Positions 23,127 to 35,251 of a stretch of 64,000 nt of DNA are shown piece by piece. The stretch is taken from positions 2,132,680 to 2,196,679 of the forward strand of contig JARFIW010000905.1 in assembly GCA_036346225.1 (NCBI GenBank), written 5' to 3'. A program made the position numbers and the translations under genes. Below the pieces are notes generated by a model that was given only the letters and a program-made list of their open reading frames with translations, did not search any database and was not told where the DNA came from. The first letter of the stretch is position 1; each line of letters starts with the position of its first letter. The stretch comes from Platerodrilus igneus. Its lineage: Eukaryota > Arthropoda > Insecta > Coleoptera > Lycidae.

Positions 23127-24903
23127 TACCTAATTTTACATACATACCTCTTTCACACTCACACGCCATCAAATGAAATTACTAAATTAATACGACAACC
23201 ATACAACCTTTTATTTACACGTATTAATAGATAAAATATATTTACACATGTGTACCAACAGTTTGGTACAATAATTACCAGCTTAATTTATTGAATGTTT
23301 TAAAGTCCTTGATTTTTAAAATGATTTTAAACAAATTCGAGTAGATATGAGTAGATGGGCCCCACATGTAACCATAATTTGACTTCACACTGGTATATTG
23401 TGAGCTCATTATAACCCAGTTTTGTTTGTATATGCTTTTAAACCTTGCATTAATGAAAACAAATTTACAGACCCGTTTACTTCTTACAACACAATTTATA
23501 GCCTGTATAAATTTTTATTATATCCTAAATAAACCCTTTTCAATACTCAAAATTATTAAATTGTCCTGTACATGTATCCTTTTAAACAGGTTTTTAAAAC
23601 AATAAATATGCCACCAATAAGTCAACCACACAAACACAAAATATCCACAAATGTTTATATAAAACAGAAATTTCAAATTAATTACCTGGAGATATCTTCA
23701 CTCTTCATTACCGTCGGGGATGGCTACCAGAAACCCCTCGTCGTTGCGTCCATCTACTACGCTGATTGACGGCTCCACAAACCTCTACCATTTGATATCT
23801 CCGCTACCACACCTGTTCTCCACAAGATATACGTTTCGTCTCACAGTACCATTCCATACTAGTGCTTCACTTCAATAACTTGAGGTCCGCTACTACAGTT
23901 TTATACTTTCAAATGATGTTAAATGTAACTTTACTACACACACAAATTCTAACCGAAAGCATAACTATTGTGTTGGTCTGAACCCGTATTCAGAACTCCA
24001 TGGAAGTAAAAAGAAGAGAGAGCTTTAATATCTTCGCTCGGGTATTTATATTATTATCCAATCCCCCTATTGAACCCGTTTCATTTGAAAAGCTTATTTT
24101 CAAAGCGGTTTCTCAAAATTTTGAACGTAACCGTCTCTAAATTCTGCAAACTTTCTCGCGTCCTACATGTTGTTTACCTAGAATTCGTTTTCTATCTTAC
24201 CGTGTGCGTTCTTTTCGAAAACTGTTGACTCTCAACCCAATGACAAAGTTTTCTGTCGTCACAATGCTCCTCCTAACCGTTGTTCATCTTTGTTCTATAC
24301 ATATCAGTTGTTTCCTTTAAAACTCCACTTGAGTTGCAGAAAATCGATATTGTCGACGTCCTTCATCAACTCTACATGTATATCTTACGTGACTTTCAAT
24401 CCAACGCTTCATTTATATTTGTCTGTATCTGTTGTATATTATCGATTGTTCATTCCACTCCCTCCTTAAGATGTTTATTACTATAACTGCTTATATAAAT
24501 TGACTGTTGAAAACAATTTCTATGGAATTCTATATTAACGTTCGTCCAATATTCTCTGAACGTAACATTTAACAACAGATGTTTCTTGTAATTATCGACC
24601 GTTTGAAAATAACAATTCCTAGATTCTCTGCTTTGTAGTATCTGTGTGACTGAACGTTGGCTTTTAAAACGAATATATTTGCGTTAGAAATTATTGATTT
24701 TCTTATGCAAGCGTGCTCCCTTTTTGGTTTCGTGCGTTTGATTAAAAGAAATTATGATTAATTATGCGTATCCTTCAGCTTCTATGTACTTTAAAGCTTT
24801 TCTTCCTTTATGTAATTTTCTCATTCAATTTAAATATAAAATACCTTAATACTTGTCCGTTTTCACTATATGAATTAAATTAATTTGGCGCGTAAATAAT
24901 TTG
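23127..24903 (-). repeat. LTR-like repeat between copies 4 and 5
   Basis: Full-length copy of the family LTR-like repeat, closest to the one at 6564-8341. Confidence 0.7.
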
Positions 24904-25021
24904 TTTTTTTTTATATACACGGTTGCTAAAATTTTATTGTCTACATCTATTTACCCCTTTAAATCCACAACATAATTCCCCTATTTCAATTCAAAGAAAA
25001 CTCACCTACGTTTTCTTGGAT

Positions 25022-25586
25022 TTAAATATAACCTAATTCCTTCTACCTAACCTTACATGATATTTCTAAACACCTATCTACTTACTTAACACTACCTATA
25101 CCTATTTATCCAACCTATCACTCCTTATTTACCTATTTCTACCTATCCCTATCTATCTCTAATTATTTCTATCTATCTACACCTATCTTTATTTATAACT
25201 AACTATTCACACCTATCCCTACTCGTTAACTAACTATCTCTATCTATCACTAACACGTCACTGTCTTATTTCTGTCTATTTCCCTATACCTTTTGTCAAC
25301 TATTGACTCTTTAAGTACCTCACTTCTATATTTTTCTACCTATCTTCACTGTTATTTAAGTTTCTTCTACTTATGTCCAACTTTTATCTTTAATATTACC
25401 TATTACTATCACTATCTATTTATTACACTAACTATACACCTATCTCTACATTTACCTCTAACTATCTTCCCTTATTTATCCTATTCCTAATTTTATTTTT
25501 CTATATACACGAATCTCTATCTCTATCTATTTAAATTCTACTCTAACTATTCACCTATTATTATATTTTTCCTCTATTAAGTGTCA
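25022..25586. repeat. Degenerate CTAT-rich tract downstream of copy 5 protease
   Basis: Same tract as at 8465-9024, nearly identical to it. Confidence 0.78.
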
Positions 25587-26570
25587 TTATTTAAATCTGA
25601 CTCTTTTCTTGATCCTCCATGTCTTTCTTCTAACAATCTTAATACACTTCATCCCTGTCTCCCCTCCTTCTATTTCTATACTTATTCCCTCTATTGCTTC
25701 ACATAAAATAAAATCATCCCTATTATCCTGACTCTTAAATATTTCTTCTTCTGTCTCTATACTTGTCTGTTTCTCATTTACTATTATTCCCTTTGATGCG
25801 GACAAACCAAACGATACTACCTTAACATTTTCATCTTTTCCCTCTATATAAAATTCTTTACCTCTTCTAGACTGTTTATGTACTATATTCACACAATAGG
25901 AATTTCCTAAACCAAAATTACCAAAATTATCTTTGCCACTTATCTCACTTATGCCTACTTTTAACTCTTGTGTGTAACCTAATGCTGCGTTCGCCTTTAC
26001 TCTTATTAATTCTGACTCTTTATTCCTTAACAATGCTGCACTTGATTCTACCTCTACTAGTTCAGGTTTTTCGTTTACTACCAATTGTACCTCTTCTAAC
26101 TTTTCCTCATTATATTCAACTGCGTCGATCTCTTTCACCTTTTCCTCATCTACCTCTATAACATTAATACATAACCCCATGTCATCTTCTGTAACATCAT
26201 AACTTGCCTTCCAGGGCAATATCCTATCCCTAATCCTAACTACCTTCCTCTCCATATCTATTATTACTCCTAGCGTCATCATACAATCAACCCCTAATAT
26301 CCCTTCAAACTTTAATCCAGGTACAATTATAAATTCCTGCTCACAGCTTACTGAACCTAACTCTACTTTTAAAATAACTACACTATTCACAACCGCAAAT
26401 CGCTTTTTATTCGGCGCAACCAGGTGACTTTGTTTTATTGGCATAATTCTGTCACACACTTTTGCTTTAATTTCATTGACGAATTCCTCCGATACTAAAT
26501 TCGCCTCAGTTCCCGAATCCAATAACGCTCCTAAATTTTTCTCAAAAATTTTAACTTCAATTATAAGCAA
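25587..26570 (-). CDS. Copy 5 retropepsin-like protease with long tail (327 aa)
   Basis: Partner of copy 2 and nearly identical in protein. The one change visible in the active-site neighbourhood is Ser to Asn (TEANLVS instead of TEASLVS). The same lost base in an A run near 26568 removes the upstream MYKYEH start. Confidence 0.75.
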   Translation of the reverse strand: MLIIEVKIFEKNLGALLDSGTEANLVSEEFVNEIKAKVCDRIMPIKQSHLVAPNKKRFAVVNSVVILKVELGSVSCEQEFIIVPGLKFEGILGVDCMMTLGVIIDMERKVVRIRDRILPWKASYDVTEDDMGLCINVIEVDEEKVKEIDAVEYNEEKLEEVQLVVNEKPELVEVESSAALLRNKESELIRVKANAALGYTQELKVGISEISGKDNFGNFGLGNSYCVNIVHKQSRRGKEFYIEGKDENVKVVSFGLSASKGIIVNEKQTSIETEEEIFKSQDNRDDFILCEAIEGISIEIEGGETGMKCIKIVRRKTWRIKKRVRFK

Positions 26571-26714
26571 AAAAAATTTTCTCTTATTTCTGACTCAACT
26601 TCTTCCTCTATCTTTAAAAATTCCTTCGGATGTTCATATTTGTACACAGTGATGTCTAGTGGTTTGTCTAAAAATCCTGTCCAGGTCTGGTCTCCTTACT
26701 TGGTCCAGGTCTCG

Positions 26715-28066
26715 CTACCACCTCAGCATATGTCCGCGGCGTCTCTGCTCTGTTTGTGTTGTCATTTTCTCGGTTATGCGTCGTCGATGTCCCTCGTATG
26801 TCTGGCGAACTGTTCTGTCTCTTACCCCCTGTCTTGGTGCAGGTCCCCTACCTACACTATTACTCTTGAAAAAGGTTCGTCTAGGTTCCCAGTTCTGTCG
26901 GTTATATCCGAAATTAGTCCCCCGTCTTGTATAGTTGTCCCTTCTGTTGTCGAACCTAACCGTGTTTACCTGTCGTTCCCGAGGTTGTTTACTGCTTACG
27001 TCGTCATACCTCTGCAGGTACTCAAAAAACATATCTCTGTCTACAATATTTTGCAACGCTACATGTTGCCTAACCACAACTTCGAAATGTCGTGAAAGAT
27101 ATTTGATGATTTGTCTGTCCGTCAATGGTGGATTCAACTGCTTTGCTATGCTATACTTGCATATAGCATATTGCTCCCTACTTCCCCTCTAAATTTTCCA
27201 GTTATTAAATCGTGACGCACTTGGTCCTGTCGATGGTCACTCCAGTAGTGTTTTAAAATCGGTCCTCAAAGTCATTGTTTGTCTCAATTTCCTGTTCTAT
27301 CAAGTTATACCAGGCTTCCGCATGTTCTTTCAGCAACGCTTTTACAATGTTGAGCTTTGCCTGTTCATCAAACAAATTACAAACCAAACCTCTAATGTTA
27401 TTAATAAAGATTTGAGGATTCACTTTGCTATCCCCATAGAATTTCATTTGTTGATCCAGCGACATATTTCCTGTTACAAATCAAAGTCGATACATTTTGT
27501 TTAATTTCGGTTACTTCTCTCTCTACCCTACCTAGTTGATCCCTACATGAGTCTGTCACCTCAGTCATTTTAACGTTAATTTTATCTTCACAGAAGATCC
27601 TCACCTCCGTCCTTGATTATCCCATTCCCTGACTCAAGCCTCTAATATCACACTCATTTTTATCCACCCTATTTTCTACCTTCCCTTTTTACCGTTAATC
27701 TATTTTTAAACTCATTAAATTCTTGAGTAGACTTATCAATCTTTCCTCCTAACGTTTCTCAAATTTTCTATTTGATTCCTCACTCATCTGCTCTAGTTTT
27801 CGGTTTGATTACTCTCTAACCCTGCTTAACGTCTCATTCATCTTTTCAAATTTTCTATTTGAGTCCTTTCTAACCCCGCTTAATGTCTCACTCATCTGAT
27901 CAAATTTCCTGTTAGATTCTTCCCTACTTAATCTCATTTCCTCTAACATTCTTATCATTAATTCATTTCCTTGTTCCCCTGATTCCGTCCTCGACTGATC
28001 TCTAATTCCTCCTGCTTCCTCCATTTTTCCCGATTTCTCAAATAATGCACTGTCGTCACTTCCAAT
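26715..28066 (-). pseudogene. Copy 5 Gag, 5' end deleted
   Basis: Same Gag as copy 2, but about 576 bp are missing at 28066. They include the first ~15 codons, the whole leader with its primer-binding-site-like modules and the 3' end of the LTR-like repeat. The junction reads CCAATTGAATG; ATT is shared by both ends. Copy 5 therefore lacks a start and cannot be an active template. Confidence 0.8.
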
Positions 28067-29680
28067 TGAATGTTTTAAAGTCCTTGATTTTTAAAATGAT
28101 TTTAAACAAATTCAGTAGATATGAGTAGATGGGCCCACATGTAACCATAATTTGACTTCACACTGGTGTATTGTGAGCTCATTATAACCCAGTTTTGTTT
28201 GTATATGCTTTTTAAACCTTGCATTAATGAAAACAAATTTACAGACCCGTTTACTTCTTACAACACAATTTATAGCCTGTATAAATTTTTATTATATCCT
28301 AAATAAACCCTTTTCAATACTCAAAATTATTAAATTGTCCTGTACATGTATCCTTTTAAACAAGTTTTTAAAACAATAAATATGCCACCAATAAGTCAAC
28401 CACACAAACACAAAATATCCACAAATGTTTATATAAAACAGAAATTTCAAATTAATTACCTGGAGATATATCTTCACTCTTCATTACCGTCGGGGATGGC
28501 TACCAGAAACCCCTCGTCGTTGCGTCCATCTACTACGCTGATTGCCGGCTCCACAAACCTCTACCATTTGATATCTCCGCTACCACTCCTGTTCTCCACA
28601 AGATATACGTTTCGGCTCACAGTACCATTCCATACTAGTGCTTCACTTCAATAACTTGAGGTCACCTACTACAATTTTATACTTTCAAATGATGTTAAAT
28701 GTAACTTTACTACACACACAAATTCTAACCGAAAGCATAACTATTGTGTTGGTCTGAACCCGTATTCAGAACTCCATGGAAGTAAAAAGAAGAGAGAGCT
28801 TTAATATCTTCGCTCGGGTATTTATATTATTATCCAATCCCCCTATTGAACCCGTTTCATTTGAAAAGCTTATTTTCAAAGCGGTTTCTCAAAATTTTGA
28901 ACATAACCGTCTCTAAATTCTGCAAACTTTCTCGCGTCCTACATGTTGTTTACCTAGAATTCGTTTTCTATCTTACCGTGTGCGTTCTTTTCGAAAACTG
29001 TTGACTCTCAACCAATGACAAAGTTTTCTGTTGTCACAATGCTCCTCCTAACCGTTGTTCATCTTTGTTCTATACATATCAGTTGTTTCCTTTAAAACTC
29101 CACTTGAGTTGCAGAAAATCGATATTGTCGACGTCCTTCATCAACTCTACATGTATATCTTACGTGACTTTCAATCCAACGCTTCATTTATATTTGTCTG
29201 TATCTGTTGTATATTATCGATTGTTCATTCCACTCCCTCCTTAAGATGTTTATTACTATAACTGCTTATATAAATTGACTGTTGAAAACAATTTCTATGG
29301 AATTCTATATTAACGTTCGTCCAATATTCTCTGAACGTAACATTTAACAACAGGTGTTGCTTGTAATTATCGACCGTTTGAAAATAACAATTTCTAGATT
29401 CTCTGCTTTGTAGTATCTGTGTAACTGAACGTTGGCTTTTAAAACGAATATATTTGCGTTAGAAATTATTCATTTTCTTATGCAAGCACGCTCCCTTTTT
29501 GGTTTCGTGCGTTTGATTAAAAGAAATTATGATTAATTATGCGTATCCTTGAGCTTCTATGTACTTTAAAGCTTTTCTTCCTTTATGTAATTTTCTCATT
29601 CGAATTTAAATATAAAAATACCTTAATACTTGTCCGTTTTCACTATATGAATTAAATTAATTTGGCGCGTAAATAATTTG
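28067..29680 (-). repeat. Truncated LTR-like repeat between copies 5 and 6
   Basis: Family LTR-like repeat lacking about 165 bp at its gag-proximal end through the copy 5 deletion. Confidence 0.7.
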
Positions 29681-29811
29681 TTTTTTTTATATACACGGTT
29701 GCTAAAATTGTATTGTCTACATCTATTTACCCCTTTAAATCCACAACATAATTCCACTATTTTAATTCAAAGAAAACTCACCTACGTTTTCTTGAATTTA
29801 AATATAACCTA

Positions 29812-30352
29812 ATTCCTACTACCTAACCTTACATGATATTTCTAAACACCTATCTACTTACTTAACACTACCTATACCTATTTATCCAACCTATCACTCC
29901 TTATTTACCTGTCTCTATCTATCTCTAATTATTTCTATCTATCTACACCTATCTTTATTTATAACTAACTATTCACACCTATCCCTACTCGTTAACTAAC
30001 TATCTCTATCTATCACTAACACTTCACTGTCTTATTTCTGTCTATTTCCCTTTACCTTTTATCAACTATTGACTCTTTAAGTACCTCACTTCTATATTTT
30101 TCTACCTATCTTCACTTTTATTTAAGTTTTTTCTACTTATGTCCAACTTTTATCTTTAATATTACCTATTACTATCACTATCTATTTATTACACTAACTA
30201 TACACCTATCTCTACATTTACCTCTAACTATCTTCCCTTATTTATCCTATTCCTAATTTTATTTTTCTATATACACCTATCTCTATCTCTATCTATTTAA
30301 ATTCTACTCTAACTATTCATCTATTATTATATTTTTCCTCTATTAAGTGTCA
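29812..30352. repeat. Degenerate CTAT-rich tract downstream of copy 6 protease
   Basis: Same tract as at 8465-9024, lacking a short CTAT block near 29910. Confidence 0.78.
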
Positions 30353-31381
30353 TTATTTAAATCTGACTCTTTTCTTGATCCTCCTTGTCTTTCTTCTAAC
30401 AATCTTAATACACTTCATCCCTGTCTCCCCTCCTTCTATTTCTATACTTATTCCCTCTATTGCTTCACATAAAATAAAATCATCCCTATTATCCTGACTC
30501 TTAAATATTTCTTCTTCTGTCTCTACACTTGTCTGTTTCTCATTTACTATTATTCCCTTTGATGCGGACAAACCAAACGATACTACCTTAACATTTTCAT
30601 CTTTTCCCTCTATATAAAATTCACACAATAAGAATCTCCTAAACCAAAATTACCAAAATTATCTTTGCCACTTATCTCACTTATGCCTACTTTTAACTCT
30701 TGTGTGTAACCTAATGCTGCGTTCGCCTTTACTCTTATTAATTCTGACTCTTTATTCCTTAACAATGCTGCACTTGATTCTACCTCTACTAGTTCAGGTT
30801 TTTCGTTTACTACCAATTGTACCTCTTCTAACTTTTCCTCATTATATTCAACTGCGTCGATCTCTTTCACCTTTTCCTCATCTACCTCTATAACATTAAT
30901 ACATAACCCCATGTCATCTTCTGTAACATCATAACTTGCCCCACCAGGGTAATATCCTATCCCTAATTCTAACTACCTTCCTCTCCATATCTATTATTAC
31001 TCCTAGCGTCATCATACAATCAACCCCTAATATCCCTTCAAACTTTAATCCAGGTACAATTATAAATTCCTGCTCACAGCTTACTGAACCTAACTCTACT
31101 TTTAATATAAGTACACTATTCACAACTGCAAATCGCTTTTTATTCGGCGCAACCAGGTGACTTTGTTTTATTGGCATAATTCTGTCACACACTTTTGCTT
31201 TAATTTCATTGACGAATTCCTCCGATACTAAACTCGCCTCAGTTCCCGAATCCAATAACGCTCCTAAATTTTTCTCAAAAATTTTAACTTCAATTATAAG
31301 CAAACAAAAATTTTCTCTTATTTCTGACTCAACTTCTTCCTCTATCTTTAAAAATTCCTTCGGATGTTCATATTTGTACAC
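30353..31381 (-). pseudogene. Copy 6 protease, tail broken in two places
   Basis: Starts at the MYKYEH motif (31381) and keeps LLDSGTEASLVS and GILGVD. A small change near 30941 shifts the frame just after the protease domain. The Glu-rich tail resumes in another frame at 30912-30610, and about 33 bases are missing near 30622. The final basic cluster is present at 30353. Confidence 0.78.
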
Positions 31382-31448
31382 AGTGATGTCTAGTGGTTTG
31401 TCTAAAAATCCTGTCCAGGTCTGGTCTCCTTACTTGGTCCAGGTCTCG

Positions 31449-32852
31449 CTACCACCTCAGCATATGTCCGCGGCGTCTCTGCTCTGTTTGTGTTGTCATT
31501 TTCTCGGTTATGCGTCGTCGATGTCCCTCGTATGTCTGGCGAACTGTTCTGTCTCTTACCCCCTGTCTTGGTGCAGGTCCCCTACCTACACTATTACTCT
31601 TGAAAAAGGTTCGTCTAGGTTCCCAGTTCTGTCGGTTATATCCGAAATTAGTCCCCCGTCTTGTATAGTTGTCCCTTCTGTTGTCGAACCTAACCGTGTT
31701 TACCTGTCGTTCCCGAGGTTGTTTACTGCTTACGTCGTCATACCTCTGCAGGTACTCAAAAAACATCTCTCTGTCTACAATATTTTGCAACGCTACATGT
31801 TGCCTAACCTCAACTTCGAAATGTCGTGAAAGATATTTGATGATTTGTCTGTCCGTCAATGGTGGATTCAACTGCTTTGCTATGCTATACTTGCATATAG
31901 CATATTGCTCCCTACTTCCCCTCTAAATTTTCCAGTTATTAAATCGTGACGCACTTGGTCCTGTCGATGGTCACTCCAGTAGTGTTTTAAAAATCGGTCC
32001 TCAAAGTCATTGTTTGTCTCAATTTCCTGTTCTATCAAGTTATACCAGGCTTCCGCATGTTCTTTCAGCAACGCTTTTACAATGTTGAGCTTTGCCTGTT
32101 CATCAAACAAATTACAAACCAAACCTCTAATGTTATTAATAAAGATTTGAGGATTCACTTTGCTATCCCCATAAAATTTCATTTGTTGATCCAGCGACAT
32201 ATTTCCTGTTACAAATCAAAGTCGATACATTTTGTTTAATTCCGGTCACTTCTCTCTCTACCCTACCTAGTTGATCCCTACATGAGTCTGTCACCTCAGT
32301 CATTTTAACGTTAATTTCATCTTCACAGAAGATCCTCACCTCCGTCCTTAATTATCCCATTCCCTGACTCAAGCCTCTAATATCACACTCATTTTTATCC
32401 ACCCTATTTTCTACCTTCCCCATTTTTACCGTTAATCTATTTTTAAACTCATTAAATTCTTGAGTAGACTTATCAATCTTTCCTCCTAACGTTTCTGTCA
32501 TTTTCTCAAATTTCCTATTTGATTCCTCACTCATCTGCTCTAATTTCCGGTTTGATTACTCTCTAACCCTGCTTAACGTCTCATTCATCTTTTCAAATTT
32601 TCTATTTGAGTCCTTTCTAACCCCGCTTAATGTCTCACTCATCTGATCAAATTTCCTGTTAGATTCTTCCCTACTTAATCTCATTTCCTCTAACATTCTT
32701 ATCATTAATTCATTTCCTTGTTCCCCTGATTCCGTCCTCGACTGATCCCTAATTCCTCCTGCTTCCTCCATTTTTCCTGATTTCTCAAATAATGCACTGT
32801 CGTCACTTCCAATTTCCACTCCTTGGCTTCTTAACCACTCCTTCCTCTGCAT
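31449..32852 (-). pseudogene. Copy 6 Gag (reference copy of the family)
   Basis: Gag-type structural protein in several frames. The N-terminal part (32852-32352) starts MQRKEWLRSQG and is a long coiled coil with an imperfect repeat of the form SNRKFxxMxETL, interrupted by one TAA at 32556. A linker (about 32350-32200) is separated by another TAA. A capsid-like part (32200-31880; FINNIRGLVCNLFDEQAKLN, ending DLITGKFRGEVGSNM) is followed by a frameshift, then a basic C-terminal part (31871-31449) rich in Arg with RRDNYTRRG and similar stretches. There is no CCHC zinc knuckle; the Arg-rich part may bind RNA instead. The stops and frameshift are shared by all copies, so the amplified source was already defective. 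Confidence 0.8.
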
Positions 32853-32968
32853 ACGTTCAAATCACTTCCTCACACACTCAAAATTATTTATAAATTTATA
32901 CAAGACACACTCTCTCTCTCTCAGCTCGCCAGTTTCCTGGAATAAAATGTTCAAATTTTATTTGGAAC

Positions 32969-33127
32969 TCGAGCCTCACGTTCGGGTCGCCATAAAATTG
33001 CCGTGGACTCTCTGGGACAGTCTCTGGGACCACTCGAGCCTTCTAAAAATCATTCGAGTCCCACGAATTGGGCGTCATAAAATTGCCGTGGAACATCTGT
33101 AAAATTCGTGCTCCACCTGGGCCAACA
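32969..33127 (-). other. Three primer-binding-site-like modules in the leader of copy 6
   Basis: Plus-strand reading, for comparison with the 3' end of tRNA-Lys: 32969-32992 TCGAGCCTCACGTTCGGG then TCGCCA; 33054-33077 TCGAGTCCCACGAATTGGG then CGTCA; 33105-33127 TTCGTGCTCCACCTGGGCC then AACA. Metazoan tRNA-Lys ends approximately TTCGAGCCCCACGTTGGGCGCCA. The first two are 85 bp apart and both continue CATAAAATTGCCGTGGA; the third continues CATAAAATT. The similarity is seen directly, and the function as primer-binding sites is inferred. Confidence 0.5.
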
Positions 33128-33234
33128 TAAAATTTTCAAAAAATTAAAAAATCCTTACCCTTTATTTAGGGCGCCTTCAAATTTCTCTGCTTCCCTGGCT
33201 AGCTCAGCTGGGCCTCTTCTTGAATACCTAATTT

Positions 33235-35242
33235 TACATACATACCTCTTTCACACTCACACGCCATCAAATGAAATTACTAAATTAATACGACAACCAT
33301 ACAACCTTTTATTTACACATATTAACAGATAAAATATATTTACATATGTGTACCAACAGTTTGGTACAATAATTACCAGCTTAATTTATTGAATGTTTTA
33401 AAGTCCTTGATTTTTAAAATGATTTTAAACAAATTCGAGTAGATATGAGTAGATGGGCCCCACATGTAACCATAATTTGACTTCACACTGGTGTATTGTG
33501 AGCTCATTATAACCCAGTTTTGTTTGTATATGCTTTTAAACCTTGCATTAATGAAAACAAATTTACAGACCCGTTTACTTCTTACAACACAATTTATAGC
33601 CTGTATAAATTTTTATTATATCCTAAATAAACCCTTTTCAATACTCAAAATTATTAAATTGTCCTGTACATGTATCCTTTTAAACAAGTTTTTAAAACAA
33701 TAAATATGCCACCAATAAGTCAACCACACAAACACAAAATATCCACAAATGTTTATATAAAACAGAAATTTCAAATTAATTACCTGGAGATATCTTCACT
33801 CTTCATTACCGTCGGGGATGGCTACCAGAAACCCCTCGTCGTTGCGTCCATCTACTACGCTGATTGCCGGCTCCACAAACCTCTACCATTTGATATCTCC
33901 GCTACCATTCCTGTTCTCCACAAGATATACGTTTCATTTCACAGTACCATTCCATACTAGTGCTTCACTTCAATAACTTGAGGTCCGCTACTACAGTTTT
34001 ATACTTTCAAATGATGTTAAATGTAACTTTACTACACACACAAATTCTAACCGAAAGCATAACTATTGTGTTGGTCTGAACCCGTATTCAGAACTCCATG
34101 GAAGTAAAAAGAAGAGAGAGCTTTAATATCTTCGCTCGGGTATTTATATTATTATCCCATTATTCTATTGGACCCGTTTCAGTTGAAAAGCTTATTTTCA
34201 CAGCGGCTTCTCAAAATTTTGAACGTAACAGTCTTTAAATTCTGCAAACTTTCTCGCGTCCTGGGTGTTGTTTACCTAGAATTCGTTTTCTACCTTACCG
34301 TGTGCGTTCTTTGCGAAAACTGTTGGCTCTCGACCAATGACAAAGTTTTCTGTTGTCACAATGCTCCTCCTAACCGCTGTTTATCTTTGTTTTATACATG
34401 TCAGTTGTTTCCTTTCAAACCCCACTTGAGTTACAGAAAATCGATATTGTCGACGTCCTTCATCAAGTCCACGTGTATATCTTACGTGACTTTCAATCCA
34501 ACGCTTTATTTATATTTGTTTCTATCTGTTGTATATTATCGATTGTTCATTCCACTCCCTCCTTAAGATGTTTGTTACTATAACTGCTTATATAAATTGA
34601 CCATTGAAAACAATTTCTATGGAATTCTATATTAACGTTCGTCCAATATTCTCTGAACGTAACATTTAACATTACATGTGATTTTCCAATGATCCACCCG
34701 AAGGTACTACATTGGCCAGGAAGCGAGCTTTTTACCTGGAAAATTTGGAATTTTGCCGAATCCTTGCTGTTCCAAGCAAGGTAGGGATCTTTAACGTGCG
34801 TGACATCACCCACACACTGGACCTCCATTTTACCTCTCATCCGACCGAGGGTGTATTTTTGTGAAAAATGCTCGCCTAACATTTTTCAAGCGGACCGTGT
34901 CGGGATTCGAACCCGGGACCTTGGGCGTAGTAGTCACACACATACCACTACGACACGGAGCCGCCCGTAACATTTAACAACAAGTGTTTCTTGTAATTAT
35001 CGACCATTTGAAAATAACAATTCCTAGATTCTCTGCTTTGTAGTATCTGCTCCCTTTTTGGTTTTGTGCATTTGATTAAAAGAAATTATGATTAATTATG
35101 CGTATCCTTGAGCTTCTATGTACTTTAAAAAAGCTTTTCTTCCCTTATGTAATTTTCTCATTCGAATTTAAATATAAAAATACCTTAATACCTGTCCGTT
35201 TTCACTATATGAATTAAATTAATTTGGCGCGTAAATAATTTG
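33235..35242 (-). repeat. Outermost LTR-like repeat (upstream of copy 6), carrying a SINE
   Basis: Family LTR-like repeat of about 1.7 kb, lengthened by a 294-bp SINE with its 14-bp target duplication. The gag-proximal half matches the inner LTRs closely. From about 34155 on it differs at many positions, and a stretch corresponding to 18630-18660 is missing near 35048. Confidence 0.7.
34672..34965 (-). mobile_element. tRNA-derived SINE with 14-bp target site duplication
   Basis: The insertion interrupts an LTR sequence that is continuous in the five other copies. It is flanked by CGTAACATTTAACA at 34658-34671 and 34966-34979. Read on the minus strand it begins GGCGGCTCCGTGTCGTAGTGG, with an A-box-like stretch at about 34956-34944 and a good B box (GGTTCGAATCC) at 34913-34903, the RNA polymerase III promoter layout of tRNA-derived SINEs. 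A ~220-bp body without tRNA resemblance follows. Long open frames across it are accidental. Confidence 0.82.
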
Positions 35243-35251
35243 CTTTTTTTC

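Larger units (their letters stand above)
19531..35250. repeat. Unit 2 of the ~16.5-kb tandem segmental duplication
   Basis: Repeats BEL 5' sequence (19531-20872) and gag-protease copies 4, 5 and 6 in the order of unit 1. Homology stops at 35250, at the outer edge of an LTR-like repeat, so the last ~690 bp of unit 1 (18842-19530) have no counterpart. From about 34155 to 35242 the match to the other LTRs drops visibly, with several substitutions per line, whereas 33235-34150 is nearly identical. I infer that the outermost LTR keeps an older sequence. Confidence 0.85.

Noticed and set aside
34547..34882. Minus-strand frame of 111 codons
   Set aside because: It starts inside the SINE and runs into the LTR; the junction is an insertion boundary, so the frame is accidental.
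6250..35000. Regularly spaced repeats considered as a CRISPR-like or satellite array
   Set aside because: The period is about 5.3 kb with coding sequence of a retroelement in each unit; there are no short repeats with unique spacers.
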